DNA from: an uncultured Sphingomonadaceae bacterium
GTDB lineage: Bacteria > Pseudomonadota > Alphaproteobacteria > Sphingomonadales > Sphingomonadaceae
DNA: 64,000 bases
Direction of reading: 5' to 3'
Assembly (NCBI GenBank): GCA_947497455.1
Contig: CANMGU010000002.1
Location: 322,501-386,500 of the forward strand
This document shows positions 24,191 to 33,606 of the stretch, in pieces. The notes under the pieces were generated by a model. It ran no database searches. It was not told the origin of the DNA and saw only the letters and a program-made list of their open reading frames with translations. The translations under genes and the position numbers were made by a program. The first letter of the stretch is position 1; each line of letters opens with the position of its first letter.

Positions 24191-26380
24191 TTAAGTTTCC
24201 GCCGCAACCTTATCTCCATAACTATACTGATAGGCATAGCCATATCCATAACCAGAATGTTGCGGTTGGACTTTGGTGACGATCCCGCCGAATATATGAG
24301 CGCGGGAACTGCGAATGCGTTGAATAGCAGACTGAATTCCGCGCATTTTTACTCCACCCGCTTCAATCGTGTAAATAACGCCCTCTACAGAGTCAGCAAG
24401 CAATGGTATATCGGCTAAACCAAGAACAGGAGGCGCATCAATAATGACAGTGTCATAGGTTCCGCTGAGCTTTGTGACCAACTCGCGCATCCGTGTGCTG
24501 CTAAGAAGTTCCGCTGCATTTGGGGGTATCGGCCCAGCGGTCATTGCATCAAAACCAAATGTTGTTTTTTGATGGATAAGCTGCGCAAGGTCATCTGAGC
24601 CAGATAGACTGTTGCTCAAGCCTGCGCTATTTTCCATGCCGATCATCTTGTGAAGAGACGGATTGCGCATATCGCCATCGATTAACAAGATACGCTTGCC
24701 TGTACTGGCCAAAACCGATGCCAGTGCCAATGCAGACGTACTCTTCCCTTCATTAGGGCGCGTGCTGGTAATCAGAAAAGACCGTGGAACCCCGTGATCG
24801 GTCAAGAAAGATAGGCTAGTTCTTATTGACAAATAGGCTTCCCAAGCCGTCGATTTTTTATCAGAGAGACTCATCAATATGTCTGCTTTTTCGAAATCCG
24901 GAATCGACCCCAGCGGTGCGATCCCTAGCTTTGATTTCAGATCAGCTGGATCTTTGACCGTTTGATCGATCTGCTCCATCACGAAAACGTAGGCCGCAGC
25001 CAAGCCCAGACCCACAAGTATTGCGAGTGCTATATTGAGCAGAAGAATGGGGCTAGACGGACTTTCCGCAGGCTGTGCGCGGTCAACAATGGAAATATTA
25101 TTCGTACCGACACCCGCCACTCCAATTTCTTTATATCGCTGCAAAAGACCATCATAAAGCTGGCGGTTCGTGTCCACTTCGCGCTGGTAAATATTGTACT
25201 GGATGGAAGCGCGCCGTTCACCGCTAAATTGGCGCTTCAACTGATTGACCTGACCGCGCAATTTTTGCTCTCTCTCAACGGCTTCGCTGTATCTGGCCGA
25301 TGTACCAATCCGCGAACGCGCTTCTTCTGCTGAAATACTCTGGTTTAGGGCAGCAATTTGAGATTCGATGGCTTTTGCAGCCGGATATTCAGGTTCAAAC
25401 TGGACCATGAGTTTGGCATATTCTGCCTGCGCTTTTGCGCGCTCTTCACGCAGACTGTTTAAGGCGAGGTTCGCCAGAGCATTTTTATTACCTGATCGTT
25501 GACGGGCTTCGCTCTCGGCCACAATTCTATCTGCGGTCGCTTGGGCAAGTTCTGCATTCAGCGCTTCGAGATTTGCGGAGGCTAGTGTTTTTTGGGAAAC
25601 AGTCTTGCCATCTGCGGTCTGCTCAGAAGACAGTGTTATAATTTCCTTATTATCGGCATAGCCGGACAGCCTGCGTTCAGAATCTTCCAACCTTTGCTTG
25701 AGTTCCGCTAGCTGCTCTTCGAGAAATTTTCGAGCATCTGCCGTCGAATTGAATCGTCGGTCGAGATTAGACGCAATAAACTGCTCAATCCACGCATTGG
25801 CAACTACGGCGGACAAATTTGCGCTGGGACTTTCAAAACTTACATCAACCAAACTGGATCCCAGAATAGGCGACACACCAACATGCTCTTGCAACAGATC
25901 GGTCGCCAGCTTCAAGCGTACATTTCTTTGCGCAGCAGATTGCGCTTTTGGTGCTTCTGTCAAAATACCGGAACTGTTCGGGTCAACGCCAAAGGTCTCA
26001 AAAAATCCATCATCCGATGCCAAGTTTCTCGCGCGAACAACACGCTCAGCCAGCGAACGAGATTCAAGCAATGAATATTGTGTCTGATAAAACTCAAGGT
26101 TTTGGCCAGTTCTATCGGAGCTGGCGATGCCTTCTACGTTAGTTACATTGTCCTGTTCGCGGCTGATTTCGATTTGGGACGTTGAAGTGAAATAAGGTGT
26201 CATCAACAGCGTTATGATGATGCCAAGAGCAACACAGACAGCTAGAATAGCGGCAATCGCAATCTTGCGTCGCAATACTGCTTGCCAATATTGCACCAAT
26301 ACGGGAGTTTCATGGGCCATATCGTCATACGGATCGTAACCCATATCAGCCTGTTCATTTTTATCGGTCATACTATCCAT
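24191..26380 (-). CDS. Wzc-type polysaccharide co-polymerase with BY-kinase domain
   Basis: A 729-residue inner-membrane protein. A first helix lies near 35-57 and a second near 440-462, flanking a periplasmic Wzz domain with long coiled coils (about 200-400). The cytoplasmic tyrosine kinase domain has Walker A RPNEGKSTSALALA, Walker A' ILLIDGDMRNPS and Walker B VIIDAPPVLGLAD. The C-terminus is a Tyr/Gly-rich tail (GYGYGYAYQYSYGD), the autophosphorylation cluster. It controls chain length and export with Wza. It belongs to the operon wza-wzc-unknown. Confidence 0.93.
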   Translation of the reverse strand: MDSMTDKNEQADMGYDPYDDMAHETPVLVQYWQAVLRRKIAIAAILAVCVALGIIITLLMTPYFTSTSQIEISREQDNVTNVEGIASSDRTGQNLEFYQTQYSLLESRSLAERVVRARNLASDDGFFETFGVDPNSSGILTEAPKAQSAAQRNVRLKLATDLLQEHVGVSPILGSSLVDVSFESPSANLSAVVANAWIEQFIASNLDRRFNSTADARKFLEEQLAELKQRLEDSERRLSGYADNKEIITLSSEQTADGKTVSQKTLASANLEALNAELAQATADRIVAESEARQRSGNKNALANLALNSLREERAKAQAEYAKLMVQFEPEYPAAKAIESQIAALNQSISAEEARSRIGTSARYSEAVEREQKLRGQVNQLKRQFSGERRASIQYNIYQREVDTNRQLYDGLLQRYKEIGVAGVGTNNISIVDRAQPAESPSSPILLLNIALAILVGLGLAAAYVFVMEQIDQTVKDPADLKSKLGIAPLGSIPDFEKADILMSLSDKKSTAWEAYLSIRTSLSFLTDHGVPRSFLITSTRPNEGKSTSALALASVLASTGKRILLIDGDMRNPSLHKMIGMENSAGLSNSLSGSDDLAQLIHQKTTFGFDAMTAGPIPPNAAELLSSTRMRELVTKLSGTYDTVIIDAPPVLGLADIPLLADSVEGVIYTIEAGGVKMRGIQSAIQRIRSSRAHIFGGIVTKVQPQHSGYGYGYAYQYSYGDKVAAET

Positions 26381-26407
26381 TAAATTTCAAAACCTTGCAG
26401 AACCAAA

Positions 26408-27118
26408 TTATCGTCTAAACAAGATGATCAGAGGCGTGGTTATAAGCGACGAACCCGAAATGATATCCTTGAAAATCCTCCTTGCCTGAGAATCTCCGAC
26501 GACAATGACATCGTTAGCGAACACCTCCGGATCGCTATAATTTCCACGTCGAATCCCCTTTAGGTTATACAAACCAGCCATTTGCTGGCCATTAACCGTT
26601 CGAAAGATCACAACGTCATTCAGTTTTGCAAACTCTCCGGCACCGCCTGCGGTCGCCACAGCGCGCATGAGTGTCATACGGCCAATAACGGGATAAAGTC
26701 CCGGTTCATCAACTTGACCGTCCACTGTAATCACCTGGCTGACGGTCTCTTCCAGATTGACGGTAACTTCGGGATCGCGAACATAGCGCCCTTGAAGGCG
26801 ATTCTCGATTTCGTCCGCAAGCTCTCCCGGCGTTAAACCCGAGGCCTTGACCACACCGATTAATGGAAAGGACAGGCGTCCGCTAGCATCAATCTGTACT
26901 TCTTTGCTCAAATCTTCAATGCCGAAAACGTCAATCTTCAACTTATCGAATGGCCCAATCAAATAAGGTCGGTTGGAGCTTAGGAGGTCAACGCGTGTCG
27001 GTTCCGGAAGGCCCTCGCTCGAAACAACGGCAACGTCCGGCCCCCCTCCTAAAACTGTTTGACCTGCACAGGATGATAGCAAAAAGGCCATCAGCAGAAA
27101 TGAAAAGCGTTTGATCAT
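26408..27118 (-). CDS. Wza-type outer-membrane polysaccharide export lipoprotein
   Basis: A 236-residue protein. It has a signal peptide with lipobox LLSSC (Cys near 17), then a Poly_export domain (about 50-135: YLIGPFDKLKIDVFG, RLSFPLIG, GRYVRDPEVTVN) and an SLBB domain (about 140-200: VTVDGQVDEPGLYPVIGRMTL). Shorter than E. coli Wza and with a C-terminal hydrophobic end. It would form the outer-membrane pore for the polymer with Wzc. It is 27 nt upstream of wzc on the same strand. Confidence 0.92.
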   Translation of the reverse strand: MIKRFSFLLMAFLLSSCAGQTVLGGGPDVAVVSSEGLPEPTRVDLLSSNRPYLIGPFDKLKIDVFGIEDLSKEVQIDASGRLSFPLIGVVKASGLTPGELADEIENRLQGRYVRDPEVTVNLEETVSQVITVDGQVDEPGLYPVIGRMTLMRAVATAGGAGEFAKLNDVVIFRTVNGQQMAGLYNLKGIRRGNYSDPEVFANDVIVVGDSQARRIFKDIISGSSLITTPLIILFRR

Positions 27119-27227
27119 CTTAGAATATATTCCACTACTTAAGAGCCTCCGTTAGACTAAGTGGTATCGCAGGTAAACCGTCCGTAGCCGAATAATATCG
27201 ACTTTGTGAAGGAATTTCCTGACGCTC

Positions 27228-28676
27228 TTAGCGTTGATTGATGTCGCGACGCTGAACAGAACGAATAGCGTCATCGAAAATACAAACCAGAAGGGAAAAT
27301 ACCGCCACTACCGATGGCACACGCAACGGATAATCAACAGTACTGGCAGCTAGCAAAAACAATATTACCGTAAAACACATTAGCGCGCGATATTTGGCAG
27401 GGTTAGCGCTGCGCCAGTTTTTTGCCAGCGTCCAAAAGCGCAACGCAAGCCATCCGCAGGCACCTAAGGCGATCAGAATAGCAGGAATTCCGCCCTCAAT
27501 TGGATATTGTAACCAGTCATTATGCGCTTGGTTCAGGTAGGTTGGCCGTAACAATTCCTGAGGCTCAACTATTTTATAAACATGTTCGAAAGAACCAAAC
27601 CCGCTGCCCCAAGGCATGTATTCTTTCATCATTGTGAATAATGTCGGCAATAGCTGTACCCGCAGATCATCAACATCATTGCCGCTGAAGAGGCGATCAA
27701 ATGCCAAGGACCGGGAAAGCAGTATAGACAAAACCACCATTCCAACTAATGCCATGATACTGATCGCCAGTACGACCCGGCGAACGGAAAACAACTTTCT
27801 TTTTGAGTGTTTTGAACCCCTCTTCCTTGATGTAGTCCCTGGGCGATAGTTGCCATAAAACACCAAAAACAAAGCTAAAACTAAAGCTGGAACCATCAAG
27901 ACCAAACCGGCTCTAGACACCGTTATAAAAATGAGTGGGACAAAAACAAATATTGTCGCAATCGAAGCATAGAATTTCAAAACGACATGTTTGGCAGTTG
28001 GCTTCAGAGAGCCCGCATACCAGCCAAGCATAACAATTGTCGATGCCAGCATAACGGCCTGATGATTACGATTGGCAAAAAGGCCAACGCCTGTTCCAAG
28101 ATTTGTGATACGATAAATGTAAAGTGGCCCGCGCGCCGGACCAATGACCTGAAAGATCGCCCATATTGCACTGATCACGATCAAAATAATCATTACCGGT
28201 ACTACGCGCCTACGATACTCGCGATCAAGGTTGAGATAGAGCATGATTGCGGCCATTGGCACCGCAAGCGAGAACAAGCTATTCAATGTCTTCGATGGTG
28301 AAAGCGTCAACGGCCGCCATGGCTGTTCAATGCCTGCAATATCTGCAATATCAGCGAATAACTGGCGACCCGGTAACTCGACCCAGGTTGATGGTGGCAA
28401 AGGTATTAACTGAACAACCATGAGAACGAATAACGCACCGACAATATAGAGAGGAAACATCCGTCCCTTCCATTGCTCCTGGGTTTTGATGGTCAGCGCG
28501 TATGCGCAAAAAAGAATAGCGAGCGGTCGCAAAAGGAGTAGTGATTGAATATCATCCCGCGAACCGCCGCCAGTAAAAAACACGATCACCAAGAAAGCGA
28601 CAAACACATGGAAACACGCTTTCGGTGTGGACAGTTTGCCAACGACCATACCCAGGTTATTTTTCGAAAGTTTCAT
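27228..28676 (-). CDS. O-antigen ligase / polymerase family membrane protein
   Basis: A 482-residue polytopic protein with about twelve hydrophobic segments. The large loop before the last helices carries PWGSGFGSFEHVYKI and LRPTYLNQAHNDWLQYPIEGG, the conserved Wzy_C/WaaL signature with its His-Asn. Such proteins join polysaccharide chains, either as polymerase or as ligase to a carrier. It is upstream of wza-wzc on the same strand, so it may polymerise the EPS, while the Wzy-like gene at 9433 could act on the Pse polymer. I start at ATG 28676; the frame is open 45 nt further. Confidence 0.85.
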   Translation of the reverse strand: MKLSKNNLGMVVGKLSTPKACFHVFVAFLVIVFFTGGGSRDDIQSLLLLRPLAILFCAYALTIKTQEQWKGRMFPLYIVGALFVLMVVQLIPLPPSTWVELPGRQLFADIADIAGIEQPWRPLTLSPSKTLNSLFSLAVPMAAIMLYLNLDREYRRRVVPVMIILIVISAIWAIFQVIGPARGPLYIYRITNLGTGVGLFANRNHQAVMLASTIVMLGWYAGSLKPTAKHVVLKFYASIATIFVFVPLIFITVSRAGLVLMVPALVLALFLVFYGNYRPGTTSRKRGSKHSKRKLFSVRRVVLAISIMALVGMVVLSILLSRSLAFDRLFSGNDVDDLRVQLLPTLFTMMKEYMPWGSGFGSFEHVYKIVEPQELLRPTYLNQAHNDWLQYPIEGGIPAILIALGACGWLALRFWTLAKNWRSANPAKYRALMCFTVILFLLAASTVDYPLRVPSVVAVFSLLVCIFDDAIRSVQRRDINQR

Positions 28677-28978
28677 GACTTGGACACTTGTGATGAGTTT
28701 CTGCTGGCAAATATTGTTCATTGGCCCTGTAGTCGACTAGGCTATTGATGGCTATTGATAATTGAGGCCCGGACTAAAATAGTGTTAGCGCACCAGCATC
28801 GAGCTTACGAGGCTGCTATGTTTAATCTCCAACCCGAACTGGTGGCGGATGTGGGGGTACCGCGAAAACCCTTGAGGCGATTCAACTGGAGGCACGGATC
28901 CTGATAAATACACTACAGAACGACGTTCGATATCAGCTGTTATGAAAATTTTAGGCATAGGTCGGTATGCGATAGCTT
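28677..28978. promoter_or_regulatory. Divergent region between O-antigen ligase-like gene and wecB
   Basis: About 300 bases without a supported gene, holding promoters for both directions. A perfect 10-bp tandem duplication GGCTATTGAT lies at 28740-28759. A 28-codon frame starts at 28818 but has no support. No terminator or known riboswitch is seen. Confidence 0.4.
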
Positions 28979-30124
28979 ATGGAAACTCGCCAATCATCGC
29001 AGCCTAAAGTCGTCACGATTTTCGGGACAAGACCGGAAGCTATCAAGCTATTCCCGGTCGTTCGGGCTCTGTCAAAGCGCAGCATTCTGCAGAATATCAG
29101 CTGCGTCACTGCCCAACATCGACAAATGCTCGATCAGGTGCTGGATATTGCCGATATCGTACCGGAATATGATCTCAACCTGATGCGCGCAGATCAAAGC
29201 TTGGATGAGTTAACCGGCCGTCTGCTTGCAGGCATTGGTCAAACGCTGGATACGATTCAGCCCCAGCGTGTGGTTGTTCAGGGCGATACCGCAACCGCCA
29301 TGTGCGGAGCGCTTGCAGCTTATTATCGGAAAATTCCGGTAAGCCATGTTGAGGCCGGTTTGCGCAGCTATAATATCTATCATCCCTGGCCCGAAGAGGT
29401 GAACCGCAAGATTATTGGCACTATTGCTGACCAGCATTTTGCGCCCACAGAGACGTCGGCCGCTGCGCTGCGTAAAGAAAATGTGCCAGAGGATCAGATC
29501 AGCGTTACCGGTAACACGGTGATTGATGCATTATTGGCCACAGTTCAAAAGAGCCAGAAAACAGACCTTTTAGATAAGCGCCTAAAGGCCCTGTTTGAGA
29601 GATTTTCAGACAAGAAAATAATTGGCGTGACCAGCCATAGGCGTGAGAATTTTGGTGATGGTTTGACCAATATCGCATCCGCACTGCGCGAAATAGCAGG
29701 CCGTGACGATGTTGCCCTGATTTTCCCGGTTCATCTCAACCCCAATGTCCGGGCTATCATGATTGATGCGCTGGGCGGCCTGAGCAATGTTGCCATGACC
29801 GAACCGCTGGATTATCCCAATTTTGTGGCACTTTTAGATGCATGTACGTTTATGTTGACCGATAGTGGGGGCGTACAGGAGGAGGCTCCGGCATTGGGGA
29901 AACCGGTGCTGGTTATGCGCGATACGACCGAGCGGCCGGAGGGCGTTGCAGCCGGCACCGCCAAGCTGGTTGGAACCGATAGAGACCTGATCGTGAAAGA
30001 AGCTAACAAGCTGCTTGATAATGAAGAATATTACGATTCCATGGCAAAAGCCCATAATCCTTTCGGAGATGGCCAAGCCAGCGAACGGATTGCAGATATA
30101 ATCGAGCAAAGTCTAATATCATAA
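28979..30124 (+). CDS. wecB: UDP-N-acetylglucosamine 2-epimerase, non-hydrolysing
   Basis: A 381-residue WecB/MnaA. It has TIFGTRPEAIKLFPV at the start, AQHRQMLDQVLD, VVQGDTATA, SHVEAGLRSYNIYHPWPEEVNR, TSHRRENFG, and LTDSGGVQEEAPALGKPVLVMRDTTERPEG toward the end, all classic signatures. It converts UDP-GlcNAc to UDP-ManNAc. With the following wecC it makes UDP-ManNAcA, an acidic sugar donor for the envelope polysaccharide. It opens a plus-strand unit facing away from the EPS export genes. Confidence 0.95.
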   Translation: METRQSSQPKVVTIFGTRPEAIKLFPVVRALSKRSILQNISCVTAQHRQMLDQVLDIADIVPEYDLNLMRADQSLDELTGRLLAGIGQTLDTIQPQRVVVQGDTATAMCGALAAYYRKIPVSHVEAGLRSYNIYHPWPEEVNRKIIGTIADQHFAPTETSAAALRKENVPEDQISVTGNTVIDALLATVQKSQKTDLLDKRLKALFERFSDKKIIGVTSHRRENFGDGLTNIASALREIAGRDDVALIFPVHLNPNVRAIMIDALGGLSNVAMTEPLDYPNFVALLDACTFMLTDSGGVQEEAPALGKPVLVMRDTTERPEGVAAGTAKLVGTDRDLIVKEANKLLDNEEYYDSMAKAHNPFGDGQASERIADIIEQSLIS

Positions 30125-30241
30125 GGCTCCAAGCAATATCCCAGAGAATCTGACGGCATTACCTAATTATTTACGATGTTCCGATATCGCAGATCTTGAA
30201 TAATTGCGCCTCATCAGGTGCGCTCAGGAGATTTTGCGACT

Positions 30242-31540
30242 ATGCTTTCCGACGAAAAACCTTCCGTCTGTGTCTTGGGTCTGGGCTATATCGGCTTGCC
30301 GACTGCCGCTGTTATAGCGCGTTCAGGGTGCCCGGTCCTCGGCGTTGATGTGGCAGCTCATGTCGTTGACACGATCAACAGCGGCAAAATCCATATCGAA
30401 GAGGTTGACCTTGATGGTCTGGTGCAAGGTGTGGTTTCGCGCGGTACCTTGCGGGCTTCGCTGCAAGTGGAACCCGCTGACGTATTTGTTATCGCGGTTC
30501 CGACGCCTTTTGCTGACAACCATGTACCGGATACCAGCTATGTGATGGACGCTGCTACTAATGTTGCGGCAGCGTTGAAAGCTGGTGATACGATTATTTT
30601 AGAATCCACGTCGCCTGTTGGCACGACCGAAAAAATGCGGGATTTGATCGCGAAGCTCCGTCCTGATCTCAAGATACCGGGCTTGACCAACGACATACCA
30701 GATGTTGCGATTGCATATTGTCCGGAACGGGTTCTGCCGGGAAAAATACTAGAAGAGCTGACCAATAACGATCGCTGCATTGGCGGCATTACGCCTCGTT
30801 GCGCCCGTAAAGCTCTGGATTTTTATCGCCGGTTTGTTCGTGGAGAGTGCGTCACGACAAATGCTCGCGCAGCAGAAATGACAAAGCTGGTAGAAAACAG
30901 CTATCGCGATGTGAACATCGCCTTTGCCAACGAACTTTCCATTGTGTCTGATGAGATGGATTTAGACGTATGGGAGATCATCCGCCTCGCCAATCGCCAT
31001 CCGCGCGTCAATATCTTGCAGCCCGGTCCAGGAGTCGGCGGGCATTGTATCGCTGTTGACCCTTGGTTCATTGTGCATGGTGCACCCAATCATACGCCGC
31101 TAATACGTATCGCCCGTGAAGTGAATGATGGCAAAACTGGTCATGTGCTGGAGCAGGCATCGTTGATGATCGACGAATTTCCGGGTGTCTCAATCGCCTG
31201 CTTCGGATTGGCTTTTAAAGCTAATATCGATGACTTCCGGGAAAGCCCGGCCCTAAAAATCGCGGCCAAGCTAGCGCGGCGTTATGGCGGACGGATTAAG
31301 ATTGTAGAGCCTTATGCCAACGCACTACCGGCCGCGTTTGAAGGGACGGACGCGCAGTTGATCGATATTGACGAGGCTCTGGAAAGCTGTCCGGTGATGA
31401 TCACGCTCACCGACCATGATATGTTCAAATCCATTCCATTGGACGAGCGGGCGGGGAAAGTTGTTTACGATACGCGCGGTATTTGGCCAGACCAACCAGA
31501 CAATCTGCAGGCAAGCAGAGATCTTCGACTTGCCAGTTAA
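30242..31540 (+). CDS. wecC: UDP-N-acetyl-D-mannosamine dehydrogenase
   Basis: A 432-residue nucleotide-sugar dehydrogenase. It has the Rossmann start VLGLGYIGLPTAAV, the catalytic cysteine in GPGVGGHCIAVDPWF (about 257-270), and FGLAFKANIDDFRESPA near 325, all as in WecC/WbpA. It oxidises UDP-ManNAc to UDP-ManNAcA with 2 NAD+. I start at ATG 30242, 11 nt after AGGAG; a GTG at 30218 is in frame. It is distinct from the AlgD-like enzyme at 6309, whose catalytic motif is GGSCLPKD. Confidence 0.93.
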   Translation: MLSDEKPSVCVLGLGYIGLPTAAVIARSGCPVLGVDVAAHVVDTINSGKIHIEEVDLDGLVQGVVSRGTLRASLQVEPADVFVIAVPTPFADNHVPDTSYVMDAATNVAAALKAGDTIILESTSPVGTTEKMRDLIAKLRPDLKIPGLTNDIPDVAIAYCPERVLPGKILEELTNNDRCIGGITPRCARKALDFYRRFVRGECVTTNARAAEMTKLVENSYRDVNIAFANELSIVSDEMDLDVWEIIRLANRHPRVNILQPGPGVGGHCIAVDPWFIVHGAPNHTPLIRIAREVNDGKTGHVLEQASLMIDEFPGVSIACFGLAFKANIDDFRESPALKIAAKLARRYGGRIKIVEPYANALPAAFEGTDAQLIDIDEALESCPVMITLTDHDMFKSIPLDERAGKVVYDTRGIWPDQPDNLQASRDLRLAS

Positions 31541-31626
31541 GAAGCGGCCAGTATTAAATCGCGGACGATTCTCCGATATTCTATCCGCTTACCATCTTCA
31601 TCGAGCAAGCGCAGCAGATGGTCCAT
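31537..31626 (-). CDS. Possible 29-residue ORF remnant beside tRNA-Ser
   Basis: Just downstream of the tRNA on the same strand, a frame encodes a short charged peptide (DHLLRLLDEDGKRIEYRR within it). Composition is protein-like and the open frame extends further upstream into the tRNA end as a hydrophobic stretch. It may be the remnant of a gene left at a tRNA integration site, but I recognise no integrase residues. Weak support. Confidence 0.15.
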   Translation of the reverse strand: MDHLLRLLDEDGKRIEYRRIVRDLILAAS

Positions 31627-31721
31627 AATGAAGTAAGAACATATGGAGATCTCACAAGCCAGAAAACCAAGCAAAATCATTGCCTTAAGAGACAATATGA
31701 GAATGTCTGGGATAATATAAA

Positions 31722-31813
31722 TGGCGGACACGGAGGGATTCGAACCCTCGAAGGACCGTGAGGCCCTTGCCTCCTTAGCAGGGAGGTGGTTTCAGCCGCT
31801 CACCCACGTGTCC
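31722..31813 (-). tRNA. tRNA-Ser (anticodon GCU)
   Basis: On the minus strand the sequence folds as a class II tRNA. The acceptor stem GGACACG pairs with CGTGTCC, G73 is the discriminator expected for Ser, and CCA is encoded (31722-31724). The anticodon stem CCTCC/GGAGG closes the loop CTGCTAA, giving GCU, which reads AGC/AGU. A long variable arm and the T arm GAGGGTTCGAATCCCTC follow. The length of 92 nt fits tRNA-Ser. Confidence 0.95.
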
Positions 31814-32083
31814 GCATGACTGGCTTGGCCAAGGACAAGCGCTATAACGGCGCATCGCACGCCCTGCAATGGGTAAAGTGCGTTGCATCGTCGCGGATTA
31901 TCGGCACCAGACCAAAAATTAGCCTGAAGCAGGTCTGACTGCAGCAAATAGGTCGTGATTTGGACAATTGTCCCTCGAAACACTCAACAGATCGCAAAAT
32001 CGACTCGGGTCGTCGTCCGTTCATTGCGTAGTCATCGCGAAACGCCAAGGTCGAACGCGGCTGGTATGGGAAGGAGTTTACCC

Positions 32084-32953
32084 ATGACTAAGTCGTGCCC
32101 AAAGGAAAAGTCTGTGAAAATATATACCCGTGAGATTCTCGGCAGAAAGCTGCTTGGCCTGTTCGCTGTCGCTGCTTTGGCCTGTTCGCCAACCTTGTCT
32201 CCTGCTTTTGCGCAGGTACAGACGATTGACCCCAATGACGCGATTGATGCTGATCTAGATACACCGGACTATGATGGAAATTTTGAACCGGTTGAACAAG
32301 AGACACAAACCGTTGACGATGCTCCGATTGATGGCGATCTTGATGGTGATCTGGTCCAGCCTGGTCAGACGGAAGACAACACCGTCTATGAAAATAGCGT
32401 AGACCAAAATAACTACGATCAAAATACCATCGGTTCGGATGGCGAGGTCGTCGCAAATGTCGATGAGGCCACGACTTTTCAGGATGATGATCTTATCGGC
32501 GCGGCGGAAGGCGTATTTGGCAAGGGTGCCAAGGGTCTGGCCGGGGTAATTGAAGATATCCTGAAGAAGCAGGGGCGCCCCAATGCCTATATCGCCGGTC
32601 GGGAAGCTTCTGGCGCATTTGTGGTCGGCTTACGCTATGGATCCGGCAAATTATTTCACAAAATTGAAGGCGAACGGCCAGTATATTGGACAGGGCCATC
32701 CATCGGCTTTGACGTCGGCGGCAACGCTGCGAACAGCTTTGTGCTGGTTTATAATCTCTACGATACCGAAGACCTTTATCAGCGCTTTCCGGCGGGAGAA
32801 GGCGCGGCCTATTTCGTTGGCGGCTTTCACGTGAGCTATTTGCGCAGTGGCGATAAGGTGCTGATCCCGGTTCGTTTGGGTGCAGGCCTGCGGCTAGGCG
32901 CAAATGTTGGCTATATGAAGTTTAGCAAGAAGCAGAAATGGCTGCCCTTTTAG
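32084..32953 (+). CDS. eipA: DUF1134 envelope protein (EipA-like)
   Basis: A 289-residue secreted protein. An N-terminal signal peptide ends at SPAFAQ. An acidic, Asp/Gln-rich low-complexity linker follows (about 40-120), then a DUF1134 domain (about 130-285: DDLIGAAEGVFGKGAKGLAG, YIAGREASGAFVVGLRYG, YWTGPSIGFDVG, VPVRLGAGLRLGANVGYMKF-type ending). In Brucella EipA supports envelope integrity. AAGGAG at 32071-32076 lies 7-8 nt before ATG 32084, which fixes the start against longer frames. It converges on ribE with a 7-nt gap. Confidence 0.9.
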   Translation: MTKSCPKEKSVKIYTREILGRKLLGLFAVAALACSPTLSPAFAQVQTIDPNDAIDADLDTPDYDGNFEPVEQETQTVDDAPIDGDLDGDLVQPGQTEDNTVYENSVDQNNYDQNTIGSDGEVVANVDEATTFQDDDLIGAAEGVFGKGAKGLAGVIEDILKKQGRPNAYIAGREASGAFVVGLRYGSGKLFHKIEGERPVYWTGPSIGFDVGGNAANSFVLVYNLYDTEDLYQRFPAGEGAAYFVGGFHVSYLRSGDKVLIPVRLGAGLRLGANVGYMKFSKKQKWLPF

Positions 32954-32960
32954 GCAAAGA

Positions 32961-33575
32961 CTAAGCTGAAACGGTGCGTAATTTCTCCATCCGCGAGAGA
33001 TAGCGCGCCAATATATCAATCTCCAGATTGACCTGGTTTCCTGACTTGAGATCGGCGAAAGTCGTGACGCTAGCAGTATGCGGAATGATATTCAGACCAA
33101 AAATCGTACTGCCGTCCGGCTGATCTTCAACGCTGTTAACGGTCAGGGATATACCATCAACCGTGATGGAACCCTTTGGAGCCAGATAAGCTGCGATCGC
33201 CTTGGGCGCATGGATACGAACGGGATGCGAATCGCCCTCTGTTTCGATAGAAACAACATCGCCGACCGCATCAACATGGCCAGTGACGATATGACCACCC
33301 AGCTCATCGCCGACTTTTAGCGCGCGTTCCAGGTTAAGCTTCCGCCCTTCAGTCCACATAGATTGGGCCGTTTTAGATATGCTTTCAGCCGAAATATCGA
33401 CGGCGAACCAGTCGGCACCCTTGTCAACAACCGTCAGACAGGCGCCGGAGCAGGCGATAGATGCACCGATATCGACGCCGCTCATGTCATAATGGCAAGA
33501 TATCACCAATCGCAGGTCACCCCGCTCTTCGACCGTCGTGATTGTGCCGATATCCGAAACAATGCCTGTAAACAT
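32961..33575 (-). CDS. ribE: Riboflavin synthase alpha subunit
   Basis: A 204-residue protein of two lumazine-binding repeats: MFTGIVSDIGTI...GASIACSGACLTV in the first and VGDELGGHIVTGHVDAVG...SITVDGISLTVN in the second. It makes riboflavin from two molecules of 6,7-dimethyl-8-ribityllumazine. Length and internal duplication are as expected. It lies 31 nt downstream of ribD on the same strand, so the two form a riboflavin operon. No FMN riboswitch is visible in front of the unit. Confidence 0.95.
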   Translation of the reverse strand: MFTGIVSDIGTITTVEERGDLRLVISCHYDMSGVDIGASIACSGACLTVVDKGADWFAVDISAESISKTAQSMWTEGRKLNLERALKVGDELGGHIVTGHVDAVGDVVSIETEGDSHPVRIHAPKAIAAYLAPKGSITVDGISLTVNSVEDQPDGSTIFGLNIIPHTASVTTFADLKSGNQVNLEIDILARYLSRMEKLRTVSA

Positions 33576-33606
33576 GGAAGACCTTTATGATGGTTGAGCG
33601 AAGAAC

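Noticed and set aside
31537..31813. Integrated element at tRNA-Ser
   Set aside because: No integrase, no repeat of the tRNA 3' end and only core genes around it; the short frame is not enough.
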